Origin: Leptospira tipperaryensis | GTDB taxonomy: Bacteria; Spirochaetota; Leptospiria; Leptospirales; Leptospiraceae | DNA length: 64,000 nucleotides | Direction of reading: 5' to 3' | Assembly: GCF_001729245.1 (NCBI RefSeq) | Contig: NZ_CP015217.1 | Span: 3,034,001 to 3,098,000 of the forward strand | Shown: piece after piece, positions 14,328 through 27,182 of the stretch | Position numbering within the stretch: the first letter of the stretch is position 1 | Layout: the number at the start of each line of letters is the position of its first letter | The notes under the pieces: generated by a model | Told to the model about the DNA's origin: nothing | Databases searched by the model: none | What the model saw: only the letters and a program-made list of their open reading frames with translations | Translations under genes and position numbers: made by a program

Positions 14328-15812
14328 ATGTCAAAATCATTTAAAGAATATACCTACTATGATGCTACCGGTCTCGCCGACTTAGTTCGAAAAAAAAAGG
14401 TTCATCCTTCGGAACTCGTAGAATCGGCAATCGAAAGAATCGAATCCATAAACCCAGGACTCAACGCCGTCATAAACCGTTTCTATGAAGAAGCTCGTAA
14501 GACCGCAAAGACCAAACTTCCGGAAGGTCCGTTTCGAGGAGTTCCGATTCTTGTCAAAGACATCGTTCATTCCATAGGAGGCGCGCGTCTCACTTCCGGT
14601 TCGAAAGCGTTTCGAAACTATATCTCCCCCGTCGATTCCGAATTTATCAAGAGACTGCGGAGTGCGGGAACTCTTTTCTTAGGACAGACAAACGTTCCGG
14701 AATTTGCACTCATGGGAATCACCGAACCTAAGTTACACGGTCCTACGCGAAATCCTTGGAACCTGGAAAGAACTCCAGGAGGTTCTTCCGGAGGTTCCGC
14801 AGCGGCAGTCGCCTCTGGAATGGTTCCGGTTGCGACCGCTTCCGACGGAGGAGGATCGATTCGAATTCCCGCCGCCTATTGCGGGTTATTCGGACTCAAA
14901 CCCACTCGAGGAAGAACTCCGGTTGGTCCTTATTTTGGAAGATTCTGGCAGGGAGCCTCGGTGGATCACGTTTTGTCGAGAACCGTTCGAGACAGCGCGG
15001 CGTTTCTCGACGCGTTATGCGGAATCGAAAGCTCAGGCGCATTTTCTTTTGAAGAATCCAAGACGAGTTATCTTTCCGAGATCAAAAAATCTCCGGGCAA
15101 ACTGAGAATCGCATTCTCCACTCAATCTCCGATCGGAACTCCGGTGCATCCGGATTGTGTGGAGTCGGTCGTTCACACCGCAAAACTTTTGCATTCTCTC
15201 GGACACAAGGTCGAAGAAAAAGACGCGCCCGTGGACGGGAAGGCAATCGGAAGAGCATTTATCACGATGTATTTCGGTGAAATGGCCGCTCAATTAAAAA
15301 ACTTAGAACCCATTCTCGGAAGAAAGGCAACGATGAGCGACGTGGAATCCGTGACTTGGATTCTCGGACTTTTGGGAAGAACCGTTTCCGCCGGAGAATT
15401 TGTAAGAACCCTGCAAGAATGGGATAAGGCGGCTCTTGCTATGGAAACCTTTCACGAGACTTACGATATTTATTTGACCCCGACAACCGCGATGCCGCCT
15501 GCAAAGATCGGAGAACTGGAACCCAAGTTAGGTGAAAAGATCGCGATGCAAGTCGTGGGTCGTCTGGGTTTGGGAAGAATGTTACTCGCTTCCGGTCTCG
15601 TTGATGAACTCGTCGAAAAAAGTCTTTCGAGAACTCCGTTCACACAACTCGCAAACTTAACGGGACAACCTTCAGTTTCGATTCCGATCGGACAAACGAG
15701 CGATCAGCTTCCTTTGGGATTACAGTTCACTGCGGCGAAAAGAAGAGAAGACGTTCTCTTTCGTCTGAGCGCGCAATTGGAAAAAGCCGTGCCTTGGTCG
15801 AAACATAAGTAA
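14328..15812 (+). CDS. Amidase signature family protein
   Basis: This 494-residue hydrolase has the Ser-cisSer-Lys triad of amidase-signature enzymes: K77 in PILVKDIVH, S153 in PGGSSGGSAAA and S177 in SDGGGSIRIPA. It hydrolyses amide bonds, but the substrate is unknown. It is not clearly GatA, since no gatB or gatC is adjacent. I chose the ATG at 14328 because GGAG lies 7 nt ahead. The frame is open 16 codons further upstream. A long repeat copy (LR1) begins 6 bases after the stop. Confidence 0.9.
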   Translation: MSKSFKEYTYYDATGLADLVRKKKVHPSELVESAIERIESINPGLNAVINRFYEEARKTAKTKLPEGPFRGVPILVKDIVHSIGGARLTSGSKAFRNYISPVDSEFIKRLRSAGTLFLGQTNVPEFALMGITEPKLHGPTRNPWNLERTPGGSSGGSAAAVASGMVPVATASDGGGSIRIPAAYCGLFGLKPTRGRTPVGPYFGRFWQGASVDHVLSRTVRDSAAFLDALCGIESSGAFSFEESKTSYLSEIKKSPGKLRIAFSTQSPIGTPVHPDCVESVVHTAKLLHSLGHKVEEKDAPVDGKAIGRAFITMYFGEMAAQLKNLEPILGRKATMSDVESVTWILGLLGRTVSAGEFVRTLQEWDKAALAMETFHETYDIYLTPTTAMPPAKIGELEPKLGEKIAMQVVGRLGLGRMLLASGLVDELVEKSLSRTPFTQLANLTGQPSVSIPIGQTSDQLPLGLQFTAAKRREDVLFRLSAQLEKAVPWSKHK

Positions 15813-15818
15813 GTTTTT

Positions 15819-16022
15819 GTAGGAGTTACGACGTTTTGTAGTGCAACTTGCGGGCCCCACCCTGGTTGGGCGGAGGGGCGGGTGGTGGAAAAAATCCGGA
15901 AACTTTCGTATATCAGAGAATTCTAATTCTTGCAAGTAAAATTCCATTTTGTAGGAACTCTAACAAAATCCCTTCCTTGTGGGACGATTCTCGTTGCAGT
16001 TCTTCTCAACTTGTGGCTAAGG
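15819..16022 (+). repeat. Long interspersed repeat LR, copy 1
   Basis: This copy of the ~205-bp family starts with GTAGGAGTTACGAC (15819-15832) and contains a GC-rich inverted segment near 15853-15890. A hairpin AGAATT-CT-AATTCT lies at 15917-15930 and a second boundary motif GTAGGAACTC at 15951. It ends with the conserved GGCTAAGG. Copies at 22449, 23680 and 62668 align along the full length. There is no coding capacity. Confidence 0.85.
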
Positions 16023-16031
16023 TTTGCTGAT

Positions 16032-16140
16032 TGGGTGGAGGTGGCGGGTTCGTGGGAAAAATCGGGAAACATTCCTTTATCATAAAAATATTATATTGTC
16101 GAAATTTGTTTGGCTTCAATTCGTAGGAACTCCTACAAAA
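16032..16140 (+). repeat. Long interspersed repeat LR, partial copy 1b
   Basis: Immediately after copy 1, the sequence again matches the middle of the family: a GGGTGGAGGTGGCGGG block, a GGGAAAAATC-GGGAAACATTCCTTTATCA segment, and the boundary motif. That boundary is here a complete palindrome, GTAGGA-AC-TCCTAC, at 16123-16136. It is more decayed than the other copies and lacks the left end. Confidence 0.65.
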
Positions 16141-16302
16141 AGTCAAGAGCCTACAAAAATATGGAAATTTTAAAATTCATTCTAAGTGAGAAATCTTAGA
16201 ATCTTTGTTTTTCAATTCATAAAAAAGAATGCAAAACAGCGTAGAGAAAATCTGATTGTTTCTTTTTTATCTAATGCAGAGACGGTTTTCAATGGAGTAT
16301 AT

Positions 16303-16890
16303 ATGAATCGATTCTTTTGGCTTCAGTTAATGTTCGTAGTTCTCATTCTTTTTTCCTTGGGTTGCAAAAAACAATCTCTCTCTTCCTTCGAAGAAGATGG
16401 GAAATACGGCTTCAGAGATCAGAACGGAAAAGTTGTAATCGCGCCGCAATATTCTTTTAGTTATGATTTTGATGAGAATGGGGTCGCTTTCGTTTTTGGA
16501 GAAAGCGGATGGTCCTGCATCGACGAAACAAATCGAGTTTTGTTAAATCCTTTTTTGTTTGATAACGGTCCCGATCCTTTTTTTGGTGGTTTGGCTCGTT
16601 TTAAAGAAAACAATAAAATCGGTTTTTTTGATAGTCACTGTAATAAGATCATTGCAGCTCAATTTGATTTCGCCTTTCCTTTTGAGGAAGATTTCACAGT
16701 TGTTTGTCTTGGTTGCAAATCGGTAAAGATGGATGAACATTCTACAATTGAGGGCGGGAATTACGGCCTCATCGATAAAAATGGGAAAATTATAATTCCG
16801 ATAGAATATGATTCCATCTCAACCGATCGGGACAAAAAAATTGCGCGGGCAACCAAGGGCAAGGTAGCAAAAGACATTCCGATTTTTTAA
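16303..16890 (+). CDS. WG-repeat lipoprotein
   Basis: The 195-residue protein starts with a lipoprotein signal (MNRFFWLQL, hydrophobic core, LFSLGC lipobox with Cys about residue 21). WG-type beta repeats follow: GKYGFRDQNGKVVIAPQY, NKIGFFDSHCNKIIAAQF and NYGLIDKNGKIIIPIEY. Such repeats are found in surface or periplasmic proteins of unknown binding role. GGAG lies 5 nt ahead of the ATG at 16303. The frame is open upstream, but there the ribosome site is missing. Confidence 0.82.
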   Translation: MNRFFWLQLMFVVLILFSLGCKKQSLSSFEEDGKYGFRDQNGKVVIAPQYSFSYDFDENGVAFVFGESGWSCIDETNRVLLNPFLFDNGPDPFFGGLARFKENNKIGFFDSHCNKIIAAQFDFAFPFEEDFTVVCLGCKSVKMDEHSTIEGGNYGLIDKNGKIIIPIEYDSISTDRDKKIARATKGKVAKDIPIF

Positions 16891-16932
16891 TGCGATTTTA
16901 GGGGATGGGAGAATGAAAGTCGAAAAACGATG

Positions 16933-17047
16933 GAGTTCCTACTTTTCTTTCATCGAAGGAATCAGTTTGAAATGAAAAGGGAGACAATGGATCTTTCTTT
17001 TTTCTGTGGCCCGAAACAGAAGCCCTTCCCGAAAAAAGTAGGAACTC
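16933..17047. repeat. Short hairpin repeat SR, inverted pair
   Basis: GAGTTCCTACTTTT at 16933-16946 and its reverse complement AAAAGTAGGAACTC at 17034-17047 face each other with about 87 bases between. The pair sits just upstream of the Gfo/Idh gene, which itself carries another pair. The DNA between has no reading frame with a start site. Confidence 0.8.
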
Positions 17048-17119
17048 CCTCTTCTATCCACTTTTAAAAACAAAATATCTCTTGATTCCAGGTCACAACC
17101 CCGAAAAGCTTTCCACTCC

Positions 17120-18376
<1,257 letters not shown>

Positions 18377-18381
18377 AATTT

Positions 18382-20109
18382 TTGTCTATGCTCGTTTCTT
18401 CCACAACCGGAACAGCCGAACCTCAGGAAACTCAATCCTATAGAAGGCATAGCAGCGCCTGGAGATTCTGGAACGCGAGCACCTTTGTCTGGAAAAAGAT
18501 CTGGTCTATATTCTGGTTTTTTAAATTTGGAAGAATCCTCTTTCCTTCCTATCGCAACGAAGCCGTCCAAGAAAAATACTTTCGCAGTCTCGGAGAAGAC
18601 AGTCGGAATTTCTTCTTATCCATGGGCGGGGTTTATATCAAACTCGGGCAGTATCTCGGAAACCTCTCTCATATCTTTCCGGATTCTTTTACGGAATCTC
18701 TTCAAGACTTACAAGACAGAGTCCCTCCTCATCCCTTCTCCGAAATCGAAGAACGTTTTCGTTTGGAATTCGGAAAAGAAATCACAAAAGTATTTCCGAA
18801 CATCCAGAGCGTTCCCGAGGCGAGCGCTTCGACCGCACAGGTTCACGTAGCTTCGATCGGAGGACAAAAGGTCGCCGTCAAAGTTCTCTATCCTGGAATC
18901 GAATCTCTCATCGCAAACGATCTCAAAAACATCCGCTCCTTTCTCAAGCGGATCAATCGTTATCTCTTTCGTTTCGAATACAAAAAGGTCCACGACGAGA
19001 TCAACCATCTTGTAACCAGAGAAACCGATCTCAAACTCGAAGCCGATTCTTACGATCGTATGCGGACCTTTTTTGCGGAAGAACCGGACTACGTCTTTCC
19101 GAAAGTCATCCGTCAATTTTCAGGAAAGAGTGTTCTCGTTACCGAGTTCATTGATGGCGTCAAAATCACCCGCGCGACCCCGGTTCTCAAAGGACAAGCG
19201 AAGTCGAGACCCGTAGAACTCCTCGTCAAAGCATACGTCCTCATGATCTTTCAGTATCGTTTTTATCACGCGGATCCTCATCCCGGAAATCTCATCTACA
19301 CTCCCGATGAAAAACTCTGTTTTATCGATTTCGGAGCGGTAGGAGAAATGGGAGCGAACGGAGTCTTTGCTCTCAAAAAAATATTTCTCTCCGCGATCAG
19401 CAAGGATTACTACGGAGTTGTCTCCGGTTTGGAAGACATAGGCGCTCTTTCCGAAACCGCGGATCGGGACAAACTCGAAGAAGTCGTCCGTTATTCCTTG
19501 GAGAAACTCGGAAGATTTATCGCCGATACGGATTACTTTAAGAATCTTTCCTTGGATCAGATTCATACAAGAGAAGATCGACTCTTTTTGAAAGAGATCA
19601 ATTCCAGCCTAAAAGAAATTTTTAGAATGATTCAGATCCCTGAAAATTTCATTTTCCTGGAAAGGGTCTTAGGTTTACTGGTAGGGATCACTTCGATCCT
19701 GGATCCTTATAGAACCGTTTTAGATTACGGAGAAAAACCGTTCCGGACAGTCGCCACCGGAAAAGAAGGCGGACTGGAGTCCCTTTTGTTAAACGAAGAT
19801 AAAAATCTTTTAGGAAACACCCTCTCCATTCCCGGAGAATTTTATAAAGTACTCCAGAATATCAATCGGGGAAAACAGGGAATCCAACTTCGGGAAGTGG
19901 AACGGCATACTCGAAAGATGTATGTTTTGGGACATCAGATTCTCTATTCCGGATTCTTGATTGCAGGAATTCATTTCGGAAATTATTATCTCGAAAAAGG
20001 ATTGGAAATGCAGAGCTGGGGATTTTTCGGAACCTCCGCGTTTTTCGGACTTGTACTCATCTATTCATTCTGGAAGAATAAACTTAAAAAGAAAGGAAAC
20101 CCCTTGTGA
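18382..20109 (+). CDS. ABC1/UbiB-like atypical kinase
   Basis: This is a member of the UbiB/ADCK family linked to quinone metabolism. The family motifs are visible: [14 protein letters not shown] (the KxGQ element, about residue 85), the alanine-rich loop [13 protein letters not shown], the lysine in [22 protein letters not shown], and metal-binding [10 protein letters not shown]. The C-terminus has two hydrophobic stretches that would anchor it in the membrane. TTG at 18382 has AGAGG 10 nt ahead; the ATG two codons later (18388) is the alternative. It overlaps lspA by 4 bases. Confidence 0.9.
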   Translation: MSMLVSSTTGTAEPQETQSYRRHSSAWRFWNASTFVWKKIWSIFWFFKFGRILFPSYRNEAVQEKYFRSLGEDSRNFFLSMGGVYIKLGQYLGNLSHIFPDSFTESLQDLQDRVPPHPFSEIEERFRLEFGKEITKVFPNIQSVPEASASTAQVHVASIGGQKVAVKVLYPGIESLIANDLKNIRSFLKRINRYLFRFEYKKVHDEINHLVTRETDLKLEADSYDRMRTFFAEEPDYVFPKVIRQFSGKSVLVTEFIDGVKITRATPVLKGQAKSRPVELLVKAYVLMIFQYRFYHADPHPGNLIYTPDEKLCFIDFGAVGEMGANGVFALKKIFLSAISKDYYGVVSGLEDIGALSETADRDKLEEVVRYSLEKLGRFIADTDYFKNLSLDQIHTREDRLFLKEINSSLKEIFRMIQIPENFIFLERVLGLLVGITSILDPYRTVLDYGEKPFRTVATGKEGGLESLLLNEDKNLLGNTLSIPGEFYKVLQNINRGKQGIQLREVERHTRKMYVLGHQILYSGFLIAGIHFGNYYLEKGLEMQSWGFFGTSAFFGLVLIYSFWKNKLKKKGNPL

Positions 20110-20654
20110 AATATTTTGAAAAACGATTTTTAGATGTCTATCGTCCTCTCTATCTGGGGGTCATCTTTATCGGCGTCGTATTGGATCTCCTGACAAAGTT
20201 CCTCGTAATTCTCTACTATCAACCGCATCGTTACGTGGAAGTTCTCGGAAACTTTTTTAGAATGACTCTTACGTTTAACACCGGTTTTGTTTTTGGAGCC
20301 TTCCAAGACAACGCGATTCCTTCCTTGGTAGCGACCGGAGTCGCGATCATCTTTTTGATCGGTTACAGATGGAAGAATTTCGACCTCGGAAATCCTTGGG
20401 GTTGGAATCTCGTAATGGCCGGAGCCTTCGGAAACTTCTTGGATAAATTCTTTGTAAAGATTCCGGGAACCGGTTTTAGAATCGGGTTTCATCCCAATCC
20501 GGGAGAATACATCGGAGTCGTGGACTTTTTAGATTTCGACTGGCCCGACTTTTTGCTCTTCTCAAGATGGCCAGCGTTTAACGTAGCGGACTCTTGTGTC
20601 ACGGTCGGACTTACGATCTTGATTCTTACGATGAAATTGGAAGAGGAGAAATAA
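20106..20654 (+). CDS. lspA: Lipoprotein signal peptidase (signal peptidase II)
   Basis: This is a membrane aspartyl protease that removes signal peptides from lipoproteins, of which this window encodes many. The four-helix protein of 182 residues has NTGFVFG (58-64), GAFGNFLDK (106-114), and the catalytic aspartates in VVDFLDF (D140) and FNVADS (D162). It begins with GTG overlapping the upstream stop (GTGA), with AAAGGA upstream. The ~20-residue loop between GNFLDK and the catalytic Asp is slightly longer than in enterobacterial LspA. Confidence 0.95.
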   Translation: MKYFEKRFLDVYRPLYLGVIFIGVVLDLLTKFLVILYYQPHRYVEVLGNFFRMTLTFNTGFVFGAFQDNAIPSLVATGVAIIFLIGYRWKNFDLGNPWGWNLVMAGAFGNFLDKFFVKIPGTGFRIGFHPNPGEYIGVVDFLDFDWPDFLLFSRWPAFNVADSCVTVGLTILILTMKLEEEK

Positions 20655-20658
20655 TTCT

Positions 20659-21186
20659 TTGAAAGCCTTGGACCTGCCCATCTGGAGAAAGATATTCAGC
20701 CGAAAGGAAGCGAACAATAAGGAGATCATTCAATTTCTTCGGGAGACGAGCGTCTTTGGAAGAATGAAAAAAAGAACCCTCATTGAAATCGCAAGAATGG
20801 TGCACGTTCGAGAATACCAAGAAGGAGAAACCGTCTTTAGACAAGGAGAAGTCGGAGCCGGCTTTTATCTCGTCTACGAAGGTTCCGTCGTGATCCGTTC
20901 CGTTCGAGACGGAATCGAACTCGATCTAGCACATCTCGACCAACACGCGTTCTTTGGAGAACTTTCTCTCTTTACCGAGGAAAGAAGAACCGCGAGCGCA
21001 ATCGCAATGGAACATACAACACTACTCGGCTTTTTTCAACCGGACTTAAAAGAAATCATAGAAACAAAACCGAGGATCGGAATCGAAATTCTCATGAGCC
21101 TTTCGACCGTCATCGTGGAAAGACTTCACAGAACCAACGGGCTTTTGGAAAAAGCATACTTCCGAGGAAAACAAAAGAATGCATAA
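20659..21186 (+). CDS. Cyclic nucleotide-binding domain protein
   Basis: This 175-residue protein consists of one CAP-type cyclic nucleotide-binding domain: EYQEGETVFRQGEVGAGFYLVYEGSVVIRS (about residues 53-83), then FFGELSLFTEERRTASAIA (about 103-121), the phosphate-binding cassette. No helix-turn-helix follows, so it is a sensor rather than a DNA-binding Crp. TTG start with GAGGAG 9 nt ahead. It overlaps the AI-2E permease gene by 8 bases, suggesting coordinated function. A class III cyclase is encoded at 41230. Confidence 0.88.
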   Translation: MKALDLPIWRKIFSRKEANNKEIIQFLRETSVFGRMKKRTLIEIARMVHVREYQEGETVFRQGEVGAGFYLVYEGSVVIRSVRDGIELDLAHLDQHAFFGELSLFTEERRTASAIAMEHTTLLGFFQPDLKEIIETKPRIGIEILMSLSTVIVERLHRTNGLLEKAYFRGKQKNA

Positions 21187-22246
21187 TACCGAAAGAAGGG
21201 AACTCTCCGAATATTTTATTCGAATCAGTTTTTTTCTGATCGTGGCGTTTACGATCGTCGTTTCCCTCTGGGGCCTTCAACTTTTAGCCGTTCCCATCGT
21301 AATGGCTCTTCTGATCTTTTACGCTTTCAATGGAACGATCAACAATCTGGAAAGCATCGGGATTCCTAGAATTCTTTCGATCGCGATTCTGATGATTATG
21401 ATCAGTATACCGATCTATATCTTTATCAACTCGGTCGCTCCGCCGATCGTTTCTACGCTCAATCCGATTCTTAAAAATTGGAAACAAGACCTGGACGACG
21501 CGAAGTTCAAGTATCTGACCGTAACCGTCAATCTTCAGTTTAACGAATTTCCCTCCAGCTGGAACGAAACTTTAAGACCGGACGAATTGATCAAAAAGAT
21601 CGCGGAACTGATGCACGAGCAGGTGAAAAGTCTCGTATCTTATTTTCCGACTCTGATCGGTTATATGATCATCACTCCCCTCTTCGCATTTTTATTTTTG
21701 CTAAACGGAAATGGGATGTATAAGAATCTGATTTCTCTGATCCCGAATCGTTATTTCGAAATGGCGTTGATGGTCACCTATAAGATCAACGAACAGATGA
21801 CAAACTATCTCAAGAGCCTTATGATCCAGAGCGCGATCATCTGTGTCGTTTCGACTACGGGCTTTTATATCATTGGCCTGCCTTACTTTTATATTTTCGG
21901 ATTGTTTTTAGGAGTCGCAAACTCCGTGCCTTATTTGGGCCCGATCATGGGGGCGATTCCGCCGCTCTTTTTCTCGCTCGTAATCGGAGGAAGTTCTTCC
22001 ACGGAAATGATGACCTCGATTCTAATTGTGGTTTTGATCGCACAGATCATAGACAACTTTATCATTCAACCGGTTGTGATTTCAGGCTCCGTTTCTTTAC
22101 ATCCGATCGTAGTCGTCGGCGCTGTGACCGTCGGAGGAGCCGCTCTGGGTCTCGTGGGAATGTTGATTGCGGTTCCTATGGCGGCGATCTTAAAAGTCAC
22201 GATCCAGACATTTTACAGCTCGATGAAAGATCACAATCTGCTGTGA
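21179..22246 (+). CDS. AI-2E family transporter (putative permease)
   Basis: This polytopic protein of 355 residues has about eight hydrophobic segments in the pattern of the AI-2E/PerM exporter family. The conserved C-terminal parts are GVANSVPYLGPIMGAIPP and IDNFIIQPVVISGSVSLHPIVVV, followed by a glycine-rich last helix. The transported molecule is unknown; AI-2 is only a family name. Its start lies inside the end of the cyclic-nucleotide gene. Confidence 0.9.
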   Translation: MHNTERRELSEYFIRISFFLIVAFTIVVSLWGLQLLAVPIVMALLIFYAFNGTINNLESIGIPRILSIAILMIMISIPIYIFINSVAPPIVSTLNPILKNWKQDLDDAKFKYLTVTVNLQFNEFPSSWNETLRPDELIKKIAELMHEQVKSLVSYFPTLIGYMIITPLFAFLFLLNGNGMYKNLISLIPNRYFEMALMVTYKINEQMTNYLKSLMIQSAIICVVSTTGFYIIGLPYFYIFGLFLGVANSVPYLGPIMGAIPPLFFSLVIGGSSSTEMMTSILIVVLIAQIIDNFIIQPVVISGSVSLHPIVVVGAVTVGGAALGLVGMLIAVPMAAILKVTIQTFYSSMKDHNLL

Positions 22247-22448
22247 TCACCCGGTCGTGGAAGATTAGCTTTCCGATTTCGTCTAACAGACTTGAATTCG
22301 AAACAAAAGTTTCGATTCTCTAAAAAATCCGACTCCGTTTCCTTAACTCCGGAAAGATTGAATTTTAGTTTGTCTTCCAATCGCAACTCTGTTGAGAGAG
22401 AAGTTTATTGAGATCTTATCGGAAAAGAGCCTTTTCAAAGGACGTGCA

Positions 22449-22688
22449 TTCCTACCCAAAAGTTGTCTGGACAGAGGAAGATCTGTCGGATCTACGACGG
22501 TCCTCCGTGAAAGTCGCGCGCCCCACCCAAATTTTGGGTGGTGGGGTGGGTGGCGGGAAAAACCTCGGGTGACTTTCCTATATCACAAAATTCTAATTTT
22601 GCAAGAAAAAAGTTCCGCGTAGGAACTCCGACAAACCCTTCTTCTCAAGACGATTCTCATTGCAGTTCCTCCCAGCTTCCGGCTAAGG
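22449..22688 (+). repeat. Long interspersed repeat LR, copy 2
   Basis: The boundary motif GTCGGATCTACGAC is at 22485-22498. Hairpin CCCAAA-T-TTTGGG lies at 22526-22538 and hairpin CAAAATT-CT-AATTTTG at 22586-22601. The second boundary GTAGGAACTCCGAC is at 22619-22632, and the conserved end GGCTAAGG at 22681-22688. Similarity to copy 4 extends about 35 bases left of the first boundary (TACCCA-AAGTTGT-TGGA). It lies between the AI-2E gene and the YcxB-like gene, which converge. Confidence 0.9.
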
Positions 22689-22714
22689 ACATTAGGCAAA
22701 AGAGGAAGATGAAT

Positions 22715-23233
22715 CTAAATCACAAAACTCTGAAGTTTTTCCAGAAATTCCTTCTTCTCTGAAGCCTGAAAGGCACCTTGCGGAACAATCAAGGCGCTCA
22801 AAGAGGATACGTATAAAAAAAGATAATCCTTTGTTTCGACCACCTCGCTGATGGACCCCGGCTTGAACTGAGCGGAAGTATACAATGTCTCAAAGACAAG
22901 CAAATCACCGTCTAACGTGATTTTTTGTTTTCCGATCATTCCTTTGTTTTCTTTTTCGCGAAGCATTTTATCCACATTGTTTCTGAGTCGCCAAAAATAG
23001 AGACGATCAAAAAAAAAGAACCACGCGATTGCAAATAAGAAGATTGGAATATTGAATAGGAGAGGCGTTTCGTCTAAGTTTCGATAATTCAAAATCAAGA
23101 AAACGAACAAGGTCCAAATAGGAATGATGAGTTTCGCGATCATTCTTTTTCTTTTCGAAATTTTAGAATGACGAAAATGGTATTCATTGAAGTTTACGAT
23201 ATCTTCCAAAGTCAATTCGTAGTTGATTTGCAT
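22715..23233 (-). CDS. YcxB-like membrane protein
   Basis: The 172-residue protein has the YcxB-type layout: an N-terminal soluble part (MQINYELTLEDIVNFNEYHF), two adjacent membrane helices (about residues 35-75), and a C-terminal beta domain ending in a hydrophobic strand (YLFLYVSSLSALIVPQGAF). Function of the family is unknown. It is flanked on both sides by direct copies of the LR repeat. A second YcxB-like protein is encoded at 34721. Confidence 0.8.
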   Translation of the reverse strand: MQINYELTLEDIVNFNEYHFRHSKISKRKRMIAKLIIPIWTLFVFLILNYRNLDETPLLFNIPIFLFAIAWFFFFDRLYFWRLRNNVDKMLREKENKGMIGKQKITLDGDLLVFETLYTSAQFKPGSISEVVETKDYLFLYVSSLSALIVPQGAFQASEKKEFLEKLQSFVI

Positions 23234-23679
23234 AGAGTGTATTACCGAATAAGTTTTATAGAATAATTTTTTATATCTTAGAATCGGGAACGATTTCGAT
23301 CAACGATCGCGAGTCCGTGCCGAAAGAGGCAAAGAATCTTCCGAAATTCTATTGCGGATAAAATGGAAGCCCGATTTCAAGTTCTTTTTCGAAAAAATAT
23401 CAGCCGAATCCAAGCCCAGTCGGTTCTTTTTAACAACAAGCGATCTTTTTCGATGTGAGCGCATTCTTATAAAATGATGAAAAATCTGTTCCAAATTTTT
23501 ATTCGTTCCGGCGCTTAGAGCATTCCGTCAGTCGGTAATAAACGCTCGAAATGTTTCGGATTCTTTTTTACGATTCCGGAACTTTCGAACCATTGGCTTG
23601 TGGTTTCATTTTGATTTGAACTCCGTCCTTCCCGGGAACTCAACGCCTCGCTTTCTTCGCCCCCAACAGTTTTTGGAAA
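23234..23679. other. Intergenic region upstream of the YcxB-like gene
   Basis: This 446-base stretch precedes LR copy 3. The only open frames are short, without ribosome sites and with no recognisable product. No terminator or RNA gene is visible. It should contain the promoter of the YcxB-like gene. Confidence 0.4.
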
Positions 23680-23922
23680 GACTTATCCAAAATCTGTCTG
23701 CATTCTTTAGAACAGTCTGTCGGAATTACGACAACTCTTCCGTAAAAGTCGCGCCCCGCCCGAATTTCGGGTGGAGGGGAGTGGAGGCGGGAAAAACCTC
23801 GGGTGACTTTCCTATATCACAAAATTCTAATTTTGCAAGAAAAAATCCCCGTGTCGGAACTACGACAAACCCTTCTTCTCGAGAAGATTCTCGCTGCAGT
23901 TCCTCCCAACTTCCGGGTAAGG
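23680..23922 (+). repeat. Long interspersed repeat LR, copy 3
   Basis: Boundary motifs GTCGGAATTACGAC (23719-23732) and GTCGGAACTACGAC (23853-23866) lie 134 bases apart, as in copy 2. Between them are hairpins CCCGAA-T-TTCGGG (23759-23771) and AAAATT-CT-AATTTT (23821-23834). It ends in GGGTAAGG at 23922. Compared with copy 2, the first hairpin carries a paired A-T to G-C change. Confidence 0.9.
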
Positions 23923-24081
23923 TTATGCGCTTTGGAACAAACTCTAAATCAGAAATGCAGGAACCGTTATGAGCGGAAGACCGGGATCATGATCAGAGTA
24001 ATAAAACGGAAAATCATTGGATCGAGAAGAAGTCGAAAATTCCGAACTAAAAAACGTTTGAATCTTGAGAGACCAAATCTC

Positions 24082-24801
24082 TCAAAACAAACCGTTCACA
24101 CCGTTGATCGTGACGGTTTTGATAACTTCCTTATCTTTCTCCGATTCGGCGACCTTCCAGTTGACTCCCGAAGAAGTGGAAAGAAGGCTCCTTCCGATTC
24201 CGGAGCGACCGAGAGCGGAACCGACTCCGGTGACTCTTGCGATAAAAATTCCGTATTTGGAGGAAAGTTTCGCATAACGTTCCAAGTCTTCAGCGTGTGT
24301 GGAATCCGTTTCCAAGACCGAATCAATATGAAAAAGAAGATTTACGTTCTGAGATTTTAATTCCTCCAGACGTTTTGGATTTTCGATTTCTTTTCCCGTC
24401 ACGATTCCGAATCGAAACCCGCTCATGATAAAAATCGTTTCGGCCTCTCCCCCCACCGCCGGCTTTTCCGAAGCCAACAACTCGTGTTTTTCATACCAAT
24501 CCACGACGACCACGCTTTGTATGATCGGCACCGAAAGTTTTAATTTCCCGGAATCGTCCTTTCTAAAAATAGAACCTCCGATAATTACGCCTTTATAATA
24601 TTCTGAAATCTGCAACAACTCGTCCGTCAGGTGTTTTGCTTTTTCGGAAGAACCTTCGGGAGTAGAGGAAGAATTGTAAAACGGAAAGTATTCCGGAAGA
24701 AGGAGAAAGTCCGACTTCTCCTTTGCCAGTTTCGATTTTTGTTCGTTTGTGATGGGTTGATTGAGATGTTTTTGAAAAAGAGTTACTTTTGCGGATGCCA
24801 A
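24082..24801 (-). CDS. Nitrilase-fold protein lacking the catalytic cysteine
   Basis: The 239 residues follow the carbon-nitrogen hydrolase fold: LLLPEYFPF with Glu37, GGSIFRKDDSGKLKLSVP, and YEKHELL with Lys105, the expected Glu and Lys. The nucleophile elbow normally reads G-x-x-I-C-x-D, but here it is GIVTGKE with Gly136 at the cysteine position. The protein is therefore probably not an active amidohydrolase of the usual type. TTG start with GGAAGG about 9 nt ahead. It follows the 623-residue spirochaete protein by 19 bases, likely in one operon. Confidence 0.75.
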   Translation of the reverse strand: MASAKVTLFQKHLNQPITNEQKSKLAKEKSDFLLLPEYFPFYNSSSTPEGSSEKAKHLTDELLQISEYYKGVIIGGSIFRKDDSGKLKLSVPIIQSVVVVDWYEKHELLASEKPAVGGEAETIFIMSGFRFGIVTGKEIENPKRLEELKSQNVNLLFHIDSVLETDSTHAEDLERYAKLSSKYGIFIARVTGVGSALGRSGIGRSLLSTSSGVNWKVAESEKDKEVIKTVTINGVNGLF

Positions 24802-24820
24802 TAATCGATACCTTCCTGAT

Positions 24821-26692
<1,872 letters not shown>

Positions 26693-26764
26693 AATGCAAC
26701 CCTTGCAATCCCGCGTCTCAGTTCAAATTTGCAGTTCTGAGAAATAAATCAAGAAAGATACTGA

Positions 26765-26795
<31 letters not shown>

Positions 26796-26813
26796 GGGTG
26801 TTTTTTCGATCTG

Positions 26814-27182
26814 ATGATCATCCGCAGCGAGATTCGAGAGAACCATATCGTTCTTAGCGTTCTTGAAGATATTCTGATGGATAATTCAAGGGATTTCTAC
26901 TACGAATTTGAAGAATCGATAAAAACCGGTAGTCCTGAAATCATCAGTTTTTTCCTAGGAAAAGTCAAATTCATAGATTCTTCCGGAATCGGCATTATTA
27001 TCAAAGTACGTAATCAAATCCGCGAAAAAAACGGCACTGTAAACATATTCGGCCTCAATAAATCCTTAAACTCGGTGTTTCGACTATCGGGTTTGGATAA
27101 AATTGTGAACCTTTATACGAACGAAGAGTTTCTAAACAAGTATCCGATTTTTCAGGAGTTTGTGGATCAAAATTCTAAATGA
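26814..27182 (+). CDS. STAS-domain protein (anti-sigma factor antagonist type)
   Basis: The protein is about 122 residues with one STAS domain. VKFIDSSGIGIIIKVRNQIREKNG contains the serine that is phosphorylated in SpoIIAA-like antagonists, followed by FGLNKSLNSVFRLSGLDKIVNLY. It probably takes part in partner switching with an anti-sigma kinase, none of which is in the window. I use the ATG at 26814; an upstream in-frame TTG at 26778 belongs to a TTGACA promoter-like string. The stop overlaps the next gene's start by 4 bases. Confidence 0.85.
   Translation: MIIRSEIRENHIVLSVLEDILMDNSRDFYYEFEESIKTGSPEIISFFLGKVKFIDSSGIGIIIKVRNQIREKNGTVNIFGLNKSLNSVFRLSGLDKIVNLYTNEEFLNKYPIFQEFVDQNSK

Noticed and set aside
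15819..16022. LR repeat as an insertion sequence
   Set aside because: It is too short for a transposase gene and no target duplication can be seen by eye; it may still be a non-autonomous element.
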